A stretch of DNA of 64,000 nt from Alloalcanivorax venustensis ISO4 (GTDB lineage Bacteria; Pseudomonadota; Gammaproteobacteria; Pseudomonadales; Alcanivoracaceae), in contig NZ_ARXR01000006.1 in NCBI RefSeq assembly GCF_015356855.1, positions 1 through 64,000 on the forward strand, given 5' to 3'. Both the position numbers and the translations under genes were made by a program. This document shows, piece after piece, positions 1-8,044 of the stretch. The notes beneath the pieces are model-generated. The model did not search any database, was not told where the DNA came from, and saw only the letters and a list, made by a program, of their open reading frames with translations. Each line of letters starts with the position of its first letter. The first letter of the stretch is position 1.

Positions 1-1246
1 CGGGCGGTGTTGCTTCGGCCCGGGGCTCCGGCGCCACCGGCTCCTTGGGCGCGGTGCGTCGGCCCGTGTCACCGCCGAGCAAGGCGCGCAAATCCCCCGG
101 CCCGCCGCCCTGGGGCGACGGCGCCGGGGCGTCAGGCTTTTTTGCCGGGGCGCGGGCCTCTCCGCCCGGCAGCACGCCACGCGGGGAAAACAGCACCATG
201 CGCAGCAGGATCATTTCCAGGGCCGCCCGCGCGTCCGGAGCGTCCTGGATATCCCGCCGTCCGCGCAGCGCCACGTCGTAATAGAGTTGAATCTGTTCCG
301 CCTGGAAGCGCTCCGCCAGGCCCGCCATGGTCGGGTCGGCGCCCTCCCCGCCCAGCGCCTGGATCACCGCCAGCTCGTGCAGGGCGGATACCAGCTCATC
401 GAGCAGGGCCAGCTCGTCGGGCGCGTGCTCGGCGATCGCCGCCAGCCCCTGCAGCACACCGGCGGCTTCGCCACCGGCCAGCGCTTCCAGCAGGGTATGC
501 ACATGGCCCCGGTCCACGGTGCCCAGCATGGCGCTCACCGACTGGGCGCTGAGCTGCTCGCCGCCGAACGAAATCGCCTGGTCGGTGAGGCTCAGGGCGT
601 CGCGCATGGAGCCCTGCGCCGCCCGGCCCAGTGCCAGCAGCGCCGGCTCCTCGAAGCGGATCATCTCGCGCTCGAGCAGGGCTTTCAGGTGGCCGGCGAT
701 CTGCTCGGCGGGCAGCGCCTTGAGGCTGAACTGCAGACAGCGGGACAGCACCGTTACCGGCAGACGCTGGGGGTCGGTGGTGGCGAGCAGGAATTTCACG
801 TGCGGTGGCGGCTCTTCCAGCGTCTTCAGCAACGCATTGAAGGAGTGCGCCGAAAGCATGTGCACCTCATCGATCAGGTACACCTTGTAGCGGCCCCGGG
901 TGGGCGCGTACTGCACATTCTCGAGCAGCTCGCGGGTGTCCTCCACCTTGGTACGGCTGGCGGCGTCCACCTCGATCAGATCCACGAAGCGGCCTTCGCC
1001 GATTTCCTCGCAGGTGGGGCAGACCCCGCACGGGCGGCTGCTGACCCCCTCTTCGCAGTTCAGACAGCGGGACAGGATGCGCGCGATGGTGGTCTTGCCG
1101 ACCCCGCGGGTGCCGGTGAACAAATAGGCGTGGTGCAGGCGGTCCTGATCCAGCGCGTGGGTGAGCGCCCGGGACACATGCTCCTGGCCCACCAGCTCGT
1201 CGAAGGTGCGCGGTCGATATTTGCGGGCGAGAACCTGGTAACTCAT
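1..1246 (-). CDS. dnaX: DNA polymerase III subunit gamma/tau, 5' part (runs off the left edge)
   Basis: Clamp-loader ATPase of the replicative polymerase, which loads the beta clamp onto DNA. The frame begins with ATG at 1244-1246 and stays open for 415 codons to the edge of the window. The start MSYQVLARKYRPRTFDELVG is characteristic of DnaX. It is followed by a Walker A motif (GTRGVGKTT), four zinc-ligand cysteines in a CLNC...CGVCPTC arrangement, a Walker B motif (LIDEVHML) and a sensor-like SRC motif. After about residue 370 the sequence turns into the Pro/Ala-rich linker expected between domains III and IV. The C-terminal tau part lies outside the window, so an internal frameshift site producing gamma cannot be judged. 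The SRP RNA gene lies directly upstream on the same strand, a common arrangement in gammaproteobacteria. Confidence 0.97.
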   Translation of the reverse strand, partial: MSYQVLARKYRPRTFDELVGQEHVSRALTHALDQDRLHHAYLFTGTRGVGKTTIARILSRCLNCEEGVSSRPCGVCPTCEEIGEGRFVDLIEVDAASRTKVEDTRELLENVQYAPTRGRYKVYLIDEVHMLSAHSFNALLKTLEEPPPHVKFLLATTDPQRLPVTVLSRCLQFSLKALPAEQIAGHLKALLEREMIRFEEPALLALGRAAQGSMRDALSLTDQAISFGGEQLSAQSVSAMLGTVDRGHVHTLLEALAGGEAAGVLQGLAAIAEHAPDELALLDELVSALHELAVIQALGGEGADPTMAGLAERFQAEQIQLYYDVALRGRRDIQDAPDARAALEMILLRMVLFSPRGVLPGGEARAPAKKPDAPAPSPQGGGPGDLRALLGGDTGRRTAPKEPVAPEPRAEATPP

Positions 1247-1354
1247 CGCTCTCCAGCCAAAGGGCTATCCGGGGCTTCGGGGGAAAGCCGTATGCTAGCG
1301 AATCTGACCGGTTTAAGACAGCGGGAGGGGCATGACGGGGGAAGAAATTGGAGG

Positions 1355-1457
<103 letters not shown>

Positions 1458-1487
1458 CGGCCATAACGCGCTTTTCAGCGAGCGCGC

Positions 1488-1516
1488 ATTGTGGCCAAAG
1501 GCCGGATTCTTTGCAA
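1488..1516 (-). promoter_or_regulatory. Sigma-70 type promoter for the SRP RNA
   Basis: On the minus strand, -35 TTGCAA (1511-1516) and -10 CACAAT (1488-1493) are separated by 17 bp. The predicted transcript start near 1481 leaves about 25 nt of leader before the SRP rod, consistent with a 5'-processed precursor. The leader itself can fold into a small GCGC hairpin. Confidence 0.65.
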
Positions 1517-1523
1517 GCGCGGC

Positions 1524-2042
1524 TCAGTCGAACGGGCTGAAAGAATCCTCGCGGCCCACTTCCCGGGCCTCGCCGTGGCTGTCGTTCATCACCCGCACGA
1601 TGCGTCCGGCCTGGGCGTCGTCATCGGCGTCCACCATCACCAGGTACTGGCCCTTCTCCACCTCGCGCCAATAGGGCCGCAGGTGGTGGTTGCGCGATGA
1701 AATACCGAAGATGCCGCCCAGCCAGGCGCCGAAGCACAGGCCGAACAAGGTGGTGATCGGCACCACGCTCACCGACAACTGCCAGCCCCAGGGGTCCATG
1801 CCGGCCAGCATGAAGCCCAGCACGATGCCGGCGATGGCGCCGATCAGCGCGCCCAGAAAGCCGGTGTGCATGATCTCGGTGTCTTCCCATATGGTGGTGC
1901 CGTGCACCTTGGCCGCTTCCAGCGGCCCCGGGTCGCGCCCCAGCACGTGCAACCGTCCGGCGTCGATGCCGGCGCGGTCCAGATCCCGGGAAATATGCTG
2001 CACGCTGTCGATCGACGCGGTCAGATAATAGAACCGTTTCAC
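1524..2042 (-). CDS. Glycine-rich membrane protein, DUF1269-like stress protein
   Basis: Predicted 172-residue protein of unknown function. A soluble N-terminal part (about 1-60) resembles the ferredoxin-like segment of general-stress/DUF1269-type proteins. Two hydrophobic glycine-rich segments follow (about 62-85, GALIGAIAGIVLGFMLAG, and about 92-118), then an acidic C-terminal tail. I chose the GTG at 2040-2042 because AGGGAG lies about 10 bases upstream and the protein then begins VKRFYYL; an alternative upstream start lacks this support. No partner gene is adjacent on the same strand, so it is probably a single-gene unit. The family call rests on pattern only. Confidence 0.7.
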   Translation of the reverse strand: MKRFYYLTASIDSVQHISRDLDRAGIDAGRLHVLGRDPGPLEAAKVHGTTIWEDTEIMHTGFLGALIGAIAGIVLGFMLAGMDPWGWQLSVSVVPITTLFGLCFGAWLGGIFGISSRNHHLRPYWREVEKGQYLVMVDADDDAQAGRIVRVMNDSHGEAREVGREDSFSPFD

Positions 2043-2198
2043 GATGCTTCTCCCTGTCACCTTGGGCCGGCCCGGTACCGCCCTCTCCGGGCCCTCGCCT
2101 TCGATTGTGCTACCGGGGCGCCGGGGTACGCAGTGAAGAAGCTAGATTGCTTTGCTATATGGGCGGAGCGCTCATATCGAAACGGGATAAACGAAACA

Positions 2199-2225
2199 GG
2201 GCCGGCGCGGGCCGGCCCTTCGGGC
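2199..2225 (-). terminator. Probable terminator of the small heat shock protein gene
   Basis: On the minus strand a strong GGGCCGGC/GCCGGCCC stem with a 4-nt loop, followed by TGTTTCGTTT, lies just after the stop codon of the Hsp20 gene. The T tract is interrupted, so termination may be partial. Confidence 0.5.
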
Positions 2226-2228
2226 GGT

Positions 2229-2651
2229 TTAGTGCGGTTCCCCGATTGGGATCTGGCGCGGTTTGTGCGCCTCCGGAACCACCCGGGACAGATGCACGAT
2301 CAGCAGGCCGTCTTCCATGGTCGCGCCCTCCACCTGAACGTGGTCGGCGAGCCGGAAGCTGCGTTCGAAACCGCGGCGGGCAATGCCCCGATGCAGCCAG
2401 GTGCGCTGCTCGCTGTCTTCTTCCGCCGGTTTGCCGCTGATGCGCAGCAGGTTTTCCTGCACGGTGATGTCCAGGTCCGCGCGGCTGAAGCCGGCCACCG
2501 CCATCACCACCCGGTAGGTGCCGTCGCTTTCGCGGATAATGTCATAGGGCGGGTAGCCGTTGGACTGATCCGAACGCAGGGCCGTTTCCAACCAGTCGTC
2601 GAACCGGTCGAAACCCACGCTGTGCCGGAAAAGGGGTGCCAAAGTATTCAT
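2229..2651 (-). CDS. Small heat shock protein, Hsp20/IbpA family
   Basis: ATP-independent holdase chaperone of 140 residues that binds unfolding proteins in the cytoplasm. An alpha-crystallin domain spans about 38-128, with the end-of-domain motif ATMEDGLLIVHL (variant of AxxxxGVL). The C-terminal IPI in RQIPIGEPH is the IxI oligomer-anchoring motif. ATG at 2649-2651 is preceded by GGAGG with good spacing; the frame is open upstream, but without such a site. The N-terminal FRHSVGFDRFDDWLE matches the IbpA-type N-terminus. The 5' leader can form at least one 6-bp hairpin and may act as an RNA thermometer (see findings). Confidence 0.93.
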   Translation of the reverse strand: MNTLAPLFRHSVGFDRFDDWLETALRSDQSNGYPPYDIIRESDGTYRVVMAVAGFSRADLDITVQENLLRISGKPAEEDSEQRTWLHRGIARRGFERSFRLADHVQVEGATMEDGLLIVHLSRVVPEAHKPRQIPIGEPH

Positions 2652-2796
2652 CACGTTACCTCCATAGCATCGTAAGCGGTCCCCGCAGGCGACCGCGCAA
2701 ACAATCTTCAAGTAGGCGTGACAACTTCAGCCGGCTGTTCGTCACGGTGAAATAAATAGGGTCACCAAAACGGATTTCAAGGCTTTCAAGAAGGGA

Positions 2797-3393
2797 TTAG
2801 CAGGGTGGGTCGGGGCGGTCCGCGGTGCTGTTGTTACAACGGAACCAGCCGGCCACGGAGACCCGCTGGCGGCGGGCTTCCAGTACCTCGTGGGGAATCC
2901 GGTCGCTGAGAAAGCAAACCAGGGTACCGGCGCGCGGCTCCACTTCGGTGGCCGGGTGAATCGCATCCGGGTCGGCCCAGACACGGAGGCGGCCGCCCTC
3001 TTCGCTGCGCCATTGATCGTTCAGGTACACCACCACGGACAATACCCGCCCGTTGCGGCCGTTGAAGGCGTCCAGGTGGCGCCGGTAGAACGCCCCGGGG
3101 TCGTACACCGCGAAGTGGGATTCGAGATCGAACAAGCCCATGAACAGCTGCCGGTTCACCGCCAGCCGCAGTTGCTCGAACTCGCCCAGCAGACGGCACT
3201 GGGCCAGCGTCGACCCGTCCAGCCACAGGGTGCGGTCGCGGCGCACGCGGGCGTTGTGCTGGTGTTCGCCGCGCCGGCCGATGCCGGCACTCTGGAATTC
3301 CCCACGCCGGTCACGCAGCAAGGCCTCGCGGCGCAGGGCGCGCACCAGGTGGGCGGGGAAGTAATTGGGCGCCACGGCGTACTGCCGGGCCAC
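2797..3393 (-). CDS. 2-oxoglutarate/Fe(II)-dependent oxygenase
   Basis: Likely prolyl-4-hydroxylase-type dioxygenase using Fe(II) and 2-oxoglutarate. In the 198 residues given here, the iron ligands are visible as HLD (H106, D108) and a distal H168 in RIPHEVLE. R177 sits where the co-substrate carboxylate is usually bound, and the core strand RVLSVVVYLND is typical. The start is uncertain. The GTG at 3391-3393 is the nearest permitted start codon, but it lacks a Shine-Dalgarno site. The reading frame, with family-like sequence (RLIDDL), continues upstream beyond the end of the YbjN gene at 3489. Translation may be coupled to that gene from a rare start, or the true start may be missed through a frameshift. 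Confidence 0.8.
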   Translation of the reverse strand: MARQYAVAPNYFPAHLVRALRREALLRDRRGEFQSAGIGRRGEHQHNARVRRDRTLWLDGSTLAQCRLLGEFEQLRLAVNRQLFMGLFDLESHFAVYDPGAFYRRHLDAFNGRNGRVLSVVVYLNDQWRSEEGGRLRVWADPDAIHPATEVEPRAGTLVCFLSDRIPHEVLEARRQRVSVAGWFRCNNSTADRPDPPC

Positions 3394-3488
3394 CAGATCA
3401 TCGATCAGCCGCTGGCAGCGGGGGCTGCCGCCGTCGAACAGATCAGCGTGATTTTCCAGGGCGGGGTCCTCGGAAGGCGGGTGCCGTA

Positions 3489-3959
3489 TTAGTGCAACGA
3501 GCCCGGTTCGGCGGGCGGGACATCGTCGTCGGGCCAGAACAACCAGTCGGCCTGCTGGGAATCTTCCAGCAGTTGCACGGTGGCGTCCAGCGTCGCCTGC
3601 ACGAAATAGAGAAATTGCTCGAAGGTGACGCCCCGGCGGCCCAGCAGCAGGTCGCAGGCGACCAGCCGCGGCATGGAGTCGTCGTTCACATCCAGGAACA
3701 GCTTCAGGGAGGGGTATTCCATATTCAGGCGGGTAAGGTCCGCCTGCACCGTGAACAACGCCGCCGGCCTGACTTCCAGCTCGGTGGAGAACAACACCCC
3801 GTCTTCTTCCACGAACAGACGCGCGTCCACCACCCCTTCCCGGCCCTGCAGTTCGGAAAGATGCAGGCCATGGCACTGGTCGCAGATATAGTGTTGGATG
3901 TTGGCCTGTTCCAGCCAGCGCGTGACTTGCTCCGCATCCGGCGTGACCACCGTCAGCAT
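3489..3959 (-). CDS. YbjN domain protein
   Basis: 156-residue cytoplasmic protein with a YbjN-like fold, related to type III secretion chaperones. The recognisable core is the C-terminal two-thirds: VEEDGVLFSTELEVRP, then LTRLNMEYPSLKLFLDVND, then FEQFLYFVQATLDATVQLLE. A CDQC pair near residues 26-29 is unusual but does not form a clear metal site by itself. The start is well supported by AGAGGAG about 9 bases before ATG at 3957-3959. YbjN proteins influence surface structures and stress phenotypes in enterobacteria, but no specific molecular role can be assigned here. The oxygenase frame follows closely and is probably co-transcribed. Confidence 0.8.
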   Translation of the reverse strand: MLTVVTPDAEQVTRWLEQANIQHYICDQCHGLHLSELQGREGVVDARLFVEEDGVLFSTELEVRPAALFTVQADLTRLNMEYPSLKLFLDVNDDSMPRLVACDLLLGRRGVTFEQFLYFVQATLDATVQLLEDSQQADWLFWPDDDVPPAEPGSLH

Positions 3960-4100
3960 CGGCTTACTCCTCTGTTCAGGGGGCGCATCATCCGGCATTC
4001 GCAACCTAAAGGAAAGAGGTTGCCTCGGAAAATCGGCCCACTTGCGCCGCCGGGTGGAACGGTGGTTATGATTCAGCAAACTCCCCCACAGAGAGAGACA

Positions 4101-4778
4101 ATGACAACAACTTACGTGGCCTTCCGCTCCAGCGACGACCTGCACCAGACCACCGACGGCTTCATCCAGCGCATGCGCGACGGCGCCAGCAAACCCGAGC
4201 CCAAGGTGGTGGAAAAGATCATGACCACCTTTATCGACGAAGCCCTGGACGCCTTCTTTCTGCAACCGGCCGCCATGTCCGGCCTGAGCGGCACCCAGAA
4301 GCGCCTGGTGCAGGTGGCGTCGGATACCATTTCCAAGGCCACCCGCCTGGTGATCGGCCGCAGCGCCCGCAAAATGGACCTGGAACAAAACAAAGCCGCC
4401 GCCGAATACATGGATGAGATCCGCTTCCCCGGCCCGGACCAGGCCTACTGGTACGTGGCCTTCCCGATCAGCGACCCGCTCGCCGCCCAGGGGCGCGGCC
4501 TCGCCGACATGGCCGAGGACGGCACCACCAACGCCGCCGCCCGCGACGAGATGGTCGCCTACCTGCGCGGCGTCACCGACGAAGCGCTCAAGTGGTACTT
4601 CAACAAGCCCATCGCGCTGCTCGGCTTCGGCCCGATCCTGCGCAAGGTCGCCGACGTGGGCGTCGACACCACCCGCCGGGCCAGCTACGGCGTGATCAAT
4701 AAAGTGATCCCCAACCTGGATGACGAGCAGTTCCTGCAGTCCGCCGTGTACTACCGTTCCATGCAAATTACCCGCTAG
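4101..4778 (+). CDS. Conserved hypothetical protein, 225 aa
   Basis: I do not recognise this family. The protein is soluble, with no signal peptide and mostly helical character. It begins MTTTYVAFRSSDDLHQTTDG and contains an amphipathic stretch around residues 60-90 (QKRLVQVASDTISKATRLVI). A central segment has EYMDEIRFPGPDQAYWYVAF, and a C-terminal segment has VGVDTTRRASYGVINKVIPN. ATG at 4101 follows GAGAGAGACA, a weak ribosome site. Codon usage is strongly GC-ending, like the chromosome, so it is a genuine gene. It is divergent from the YbjN gene and stands alone; a GC-rich hairpin follows its stop codon. Confidence 0.75.
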   Translation: MTTTYVAFRSSDDLHQTTDGFIQRMRDGASKPEPKVVEKIMTTFIDEALDAFFLQPAAMSGLSGTQKRLVQVASDTISKATRLVIGRSARKMDLEQNKAAAEYMDEIRFPGPDQAYWYVAFPISDPLAAQGRGLADMAEDGTTNAAARDEMVAYLRGVTDEALKWYFNKPIALLGFGPILRKVADVGVDTTRRASYGVINKVIPNLDDEQFLQSAVYYRSMQITR

Positions 4779-4990
4779 GCCGACGGCCTTCCCGGCGCCG
4801 CCCGGCGGCGTCCGGGTTTCATTCCGATTCCGAAATAAAACGATTTGATAACAAACACTTACGCTCGTACCGGGAGCGGAAGGAACGTCACTAAGTTTTT
4901 ACAAAAGTGCTTATACAACGGATTGCGCAGCGCGCAAGCGGCTCTCTACTATCCCTCTAGTACCACGAATAACGAACCGAGGAGTCAGCC

Positions 4991-5539
4991 GTGTCACTGC
5001 GCCACGCTATTCTTGTCCTACTGCAAGACCAAGAAGCCAGCGGCTATGACCTCGCCAGGGAATTCGCCAATAGTATTGGCCTGGTGTGGAATGCCACCCA
5101 CCAGCAGATTTACCTGGAACTGGGGAAGCTTAACGAGCAACACATGGTCAGTTTTCGCCATGTGCCGCAGGAGGGGAAGCCGGACAAAAAACTCTACAGC
5201 ATCACCGAGGACGGCCGGCAGGAGTTGATCCGATGGCTAAAGAAGCCCGCCGGGCCCGCCCGCATCCGCGACGCCTTCATGGTCAAGGTCGCCGGTGGGC
5301 AACTGGCGGACTCGGGCGCACTACTGGGGGAACTGGAACAACTGTCCAAACAACGACGGGAACGCCTCGCCACCTTTGAAGCCCTGGCCCAGCGCCTGGA
5401 CGAACAAGGCCGCGAAGAGAACCTGTACAGCTACCTGACGGTACGCCGTGGCATCCTCGACCAGCGCGCCTGGCTGCAATGGGCCGAGGAAGTCCGTCAG
5501 GCCCTGGAACACGCCTCGGTGGGCCTGCCCACCTCGTGA
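4991..5539 (+). CDS. PadR family transcriptional regulator
   Basis: 182-residue winged-helix regulator. The N-terminal PadR domain (about 4-80) shows HAILVLLQDQEASGYDLARE, the helix-turn-helix segment with HQQIYLELGKLNE, and the wing PDKKLYSITEDGRQELIRWL. The C-terminal part (about 90-175) is a helical Vir_act_alpha_C-type dimerisation domain. The start is GTG, supported by GAGGAG at 4979-4984. Its stop overlaps the GTG of the DUF1853 gene, so the two are translationally coupled. PadR regulators usually repress a neighbouring operon in response to phenolic or other small ligands; no ligand can be inferred. Confidence 0.92.
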   Translation: MSLRHAILVLLQDQEASGYDLAREFANSIGLVWNATHQQIYLELGKLNEQHMVSFRHVPQEGKPDKKLYSITEDGRQELIRWLKKPAGPARIRDAFMVKVAGGQLADSGALLGELEQLSKQRRERLATFEALAQRLDEQGREENLYSYLTVRRGILDQRAWLQWAEEVRQALEHASVGLPTS

Positions 5540-6354
5540 GCGACCCGGCGACCCTCGCCGGGGAGCTGGCATGGCTGACTCAGGCGCCGCCGCTGATCAC
5601 ACCGCCACCCGGCTGTGACAGCGCCGACGCCATCCTCCGGCAGTGCGCCGGCGAACCCGGCGTACTGCGCCGGGCCGCCGCCACCCTCGTCGAACAACCC
5701 CGCCCGCGCCGGCTCGGCCTGCACTTCGAAAACCTGGTCGCCGCCGTCCTCCAACACAGCCAACGCTACCGCCTGGTGGCCCGCAACGTGCCCCTGCGCC
5801 TCAATGGCAACACCCTCGGCGAACTGGACATGCTGGTCGAGGACCGGGACACCGGCGACCTGATGCACTGGGAGCTGGCGCTGAAGTTCTACCTGGGCCT
5901 GCCCGGCGAGCCGGCGGAACGTGCCTGGCCGGGGACCGACCCACGGGATCAGTTAGCCACTAAAATTCGCCATCTTCATGACCGTCAACTGGCCCGTTGT
6001 GACGACCCTGTGGTCACCACCTTGCTTGCCGAGCAGGGCTGGCGTGTGAGCCGAAAGATGCTGCTCACACGGGGGCGGCTGTTTCATACCGAACGCGAGA
6101 CCGCCCTGCCCAAGGAAGCCAATCCGTCCCATCAACGGGGAAGCTGGTTGTACGCGCGGTCACTCGAAACCCCTGGCGTGGTTATTCCACACGACCAATG
6201 GCACTACCATCAAACCTTGTCCGACAACCGGACTGACTTTGTTGCCGCCGAGGTGTTGCGCGACTATGTTCAGACCTTGTCGTCGCCGGTGATGATAGGA
6301 ACCGAGTCGGGCCGCCTCACTTTTGCCGCCCCGGACAGCTGGCCCGATCACTGA
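5536..6354 (+). CDS. DUF1853 family protein
   Basis: 272-residue protein of the DUF1853 (COG3782) type. It contains RLGLHFENLVAAVLQ, then LGELDMLVED and, about 10 residues on, HWELALKFYLG. The spacing of E/D, D and ExxxK-like residues resembles a PD-(D/E)XK nuclease core, so a nuclease-like fold is an inference and activity is unknown. A second conserved block is GWRVSRKMLLTRGRLFH. The start is a GTG that overlaps the PadR stop codon by four bases. The C-terminal end WYARS/IPHDQWHYHQ-like segment is also typical. Gene order with PadR suggests co-expression but gives no clear functional link. Confidence 0.82.
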   Translation: MSDPATLAGELAWLTQAPPLITPPPGCDSADAILRQCAGEPGVLRRAAATLVEQPRPRRLGLHFENLVAAVLQHSQRYRLVARNVPLRLNGNTLGELDMLVEDRDTGDLMHWELALKFYLGLPGEPAERAWPGTDPRDQLATKIRHLHDRQLARCDDPVVTTLLAEQGWRVSRKMLLTRGRLFHTERETALPKEANPSHQRGSWLYARSLETPGVVIPHDQWHYHQTLSDNRTDFVAAEVLRDYVQTLSSPVMIGTESGRLTFAAPDSWPDH

Positions 6355-6386
6355 GCGCGACCGACCAACTACAACGCGAGCACTTC

Positions 6387-7427
6387 ATGACCCAGCACCA
6401 GCCCGACCGGTTACTGATCAATAAAAACGGCGATATCACCACCGGGCTTTTCGAAGATACGGTGGCTCGCATCAACGGTCGCGACTACGACTACCGCACG
6501 CCGCTCGGCAAGCCGGCGTCCCGTCGGGCGCGGCACTTTCATTACAAGCAGTTCCAGTATTTCGGCGTGGTCAGTGATGAACTGCTGATCGGCTGCGCGT
6601 TCGCGGATACGGCGTATCTGGGCATGGCGTTTTTCTATGTGTTCGACACCCGGACCGGGGCGTTGAGCGAGCACACCTGGCGCTCGCCGCTGGGGCGGGC
6701 GCTGACGTTGAGTGATTCGCCGGTGGACGGCGAGAGCCGTTTCCGGCAGGGCAAGGTGAACATTGCCATGGGCTACTCCCAGGCGCCGGGCGGCACGCGC
6801 CGGAAGTCGCTGACGGTGACGATGCCGGGGTTGAATCTGCAGGCGGCTCTGCATGAGCCGGCCGGGTATCAGCCGATGTCGCTGTGCACGCGCACCGGCA
6901 TCAACGGCTGGACCTACGCCAACAAGGTGGCCGGTGTGGATGTGTCCGGGGAATTGCGCCGCGACGGCGACACGCTGGATCTGGGCACGTTGAACGGCGC
7001 CGGTGGCCACCATGATTTTTCCGCCGGTTATATGCGCCGGGAGACGTTCTGGAACTGGGCCTGCTTGTCGGGTCGGGTGAAGGGGCGCCGGCTGGGGCTG
7101 AACCTGTCCTGCGGGGTGAACGAGACCAGTGTCAATGAGAACTGCGTGTGGGTGGACGGCCGGCGGATCAAGGTGGACGGCACCGCGTTCGCGTATGATC
7201 GCGACGATCTGACACAGCCCTGGCGGGTGGACAGCCGGTGCGGCCAGGTGGCGCTGCGGTTCACGCCGTTGGGCAGCCACCGCGAGCGCCTGAACCTGGG
7301 TCTGTTCGCCAGTAATTTCCAACAAATTTTCGGGCGCTTCGACGGCGAGATACGCGTCGCCGGCGAATCGCCCCTGGCCGTGCACGGCCTGCACGGCTTC
7401 GTCGAGGAGCAGTACGCCAAATGGTAG
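6387..7427 (+). CDS. DUF2804 domain-containing protein
   Basis: 346-residue protein matching the DUF2804 pattern: a beta-rich protein with repeated RHFHYKQFQYFGVV, HDFSAGYMRRETFWNWACLSG and LGLNLSCGVNETSVNENCVWVDG segments. The NENCVW...DG block is the most family-like part. No signal peptide or membrane segment is present. Function is unknown; the fold resembles lipocalin/tocopherol-cyclase-like carotenoid or lipid-binding proteins, which is only a suggestion. The end overlaps the start of the DUF4282 gene (ATG at 7421), so these two are coupled. Confidence 0.8.
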   Translation: MTQHQPDRLLINKNGDITTGLFEDTVARINGRDYDYRTPLGKPASRRARHFHYKQFQYFGVVSDELLIGCAFADTAYLGMAFFYVFDTRTGALSEHTWRSPLGRALTLSDSPVDGESRFRQGKVNIAMGYSQAPGGTRRKSLTVTMPGLNLQAALHEPAGYQPMSLCTRTGINGWTYANKVAGVDVSGELRRDGDTLDLGTLNGAGGHHDFSAGYMRRETFWNWACLSGRVKGRRLGLNLSCGVNETSVNENCVWVDGRRIKVDGTAFAYDRDDLTQPWRVDSRCGQVALRFTPLGSHRERLNLGLFASNFQQIFGRFDGEIRVAGESPLAVHGLHGFVEEQYAKW

Positions 7428-7978
7428 ACGACCATCGCGAGAGCAACGACACCGGGCCGGCCGACGCCGGCGCACCCCATCAGCCTGAGCCGCCCCAGGG
7501 CGACGCCGTCAATGAGCGTCTGCGACGCGGCCTGTTCTGGGCGCTGCAATACTGGCGGGAGCTGTTCAATTTCCGCTTCGACAAATACATGATCATTCAG
7601 GTGATTCCGGGGGTATACGGCGTGGCGCTGACCGCCATCGGCCTGGGCCTGGTGTATCTGTGCGCGGAGGCGTTCATGGCCTCCACCTGGCGCGGTCTGT
7701 TTTTTCTGTTCGTGGGCGGGCCGCTGCTGTTTCTGTTCATGGCCACGCTGCTGCGCGCGTTGCTGGAGTTCTACATGGTGGTGTTCAAGATTTCCGAGCA
7801 TGTGGATCAGCTGGTGGGGCTGCGCGACACCGTGGACCGGCTGTCCGGCATCGGCGATTCAGTGGACGAGATGGTCTCGGTGACCCGGCGGATTCCGTTC
7901 TGGCGGGTGCTGGCCGGGCCGCGCCGCGGCGACATGCGGCGCAACGACAAACCCCGACCCGGCGAACGGGACGACTGA
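7421..7978 (+). CDS. DUF4282 family inner membrane protein
   Basis: 185-residue membrane protein with a charged 40-residue N-terminal region rich in Pro, Asp and Glu. The DUF4282 core follows: FWALQYWRELFNFRFDKYM, a first membrane helix (about 63-86), a second (about 94-115), and the downstream ALLEFYMVVFKISEHVDQL. The last 50 residues are soluble and may form a short coiled coil (VGLRDTVDRLSGIGDSVDEM). The start overlaps the end of the DUF2804 gene. Function is unknown; many relatives sit alone next to envelope genes. Confidence 0.8.
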   Translation: MVDDHRESNDTGPADAGAPHQPEPPQGDAVNERLRRGLFWALQYWRELFNFRFDKYMIIQVIPGVYGVALTAIGLGLVYLCAEAFMASTWRGLFFLFVGGPLLFLFMATLLRALLEFYMVVFKISEHVDQLVGLRDTVDRLSGIGDSVDEMVSVTRRIPFWRVLAGPRRGDMRRNDKPRPGERDD

Positions 7979-8044
7979 CAACCGGCGCGGGGGCGCCCTG
8001 TCCGGCGTATACTGAAAGCCTCAGCGCCGAACGAGGCCCTAATC

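Noticed and set aside
2700-2735. CTTGAAG upstream of the heat shock gene as a sigma-32 -35 element
   Set aside because: No matching CCCCAT-type -10 element is found at the required distance.
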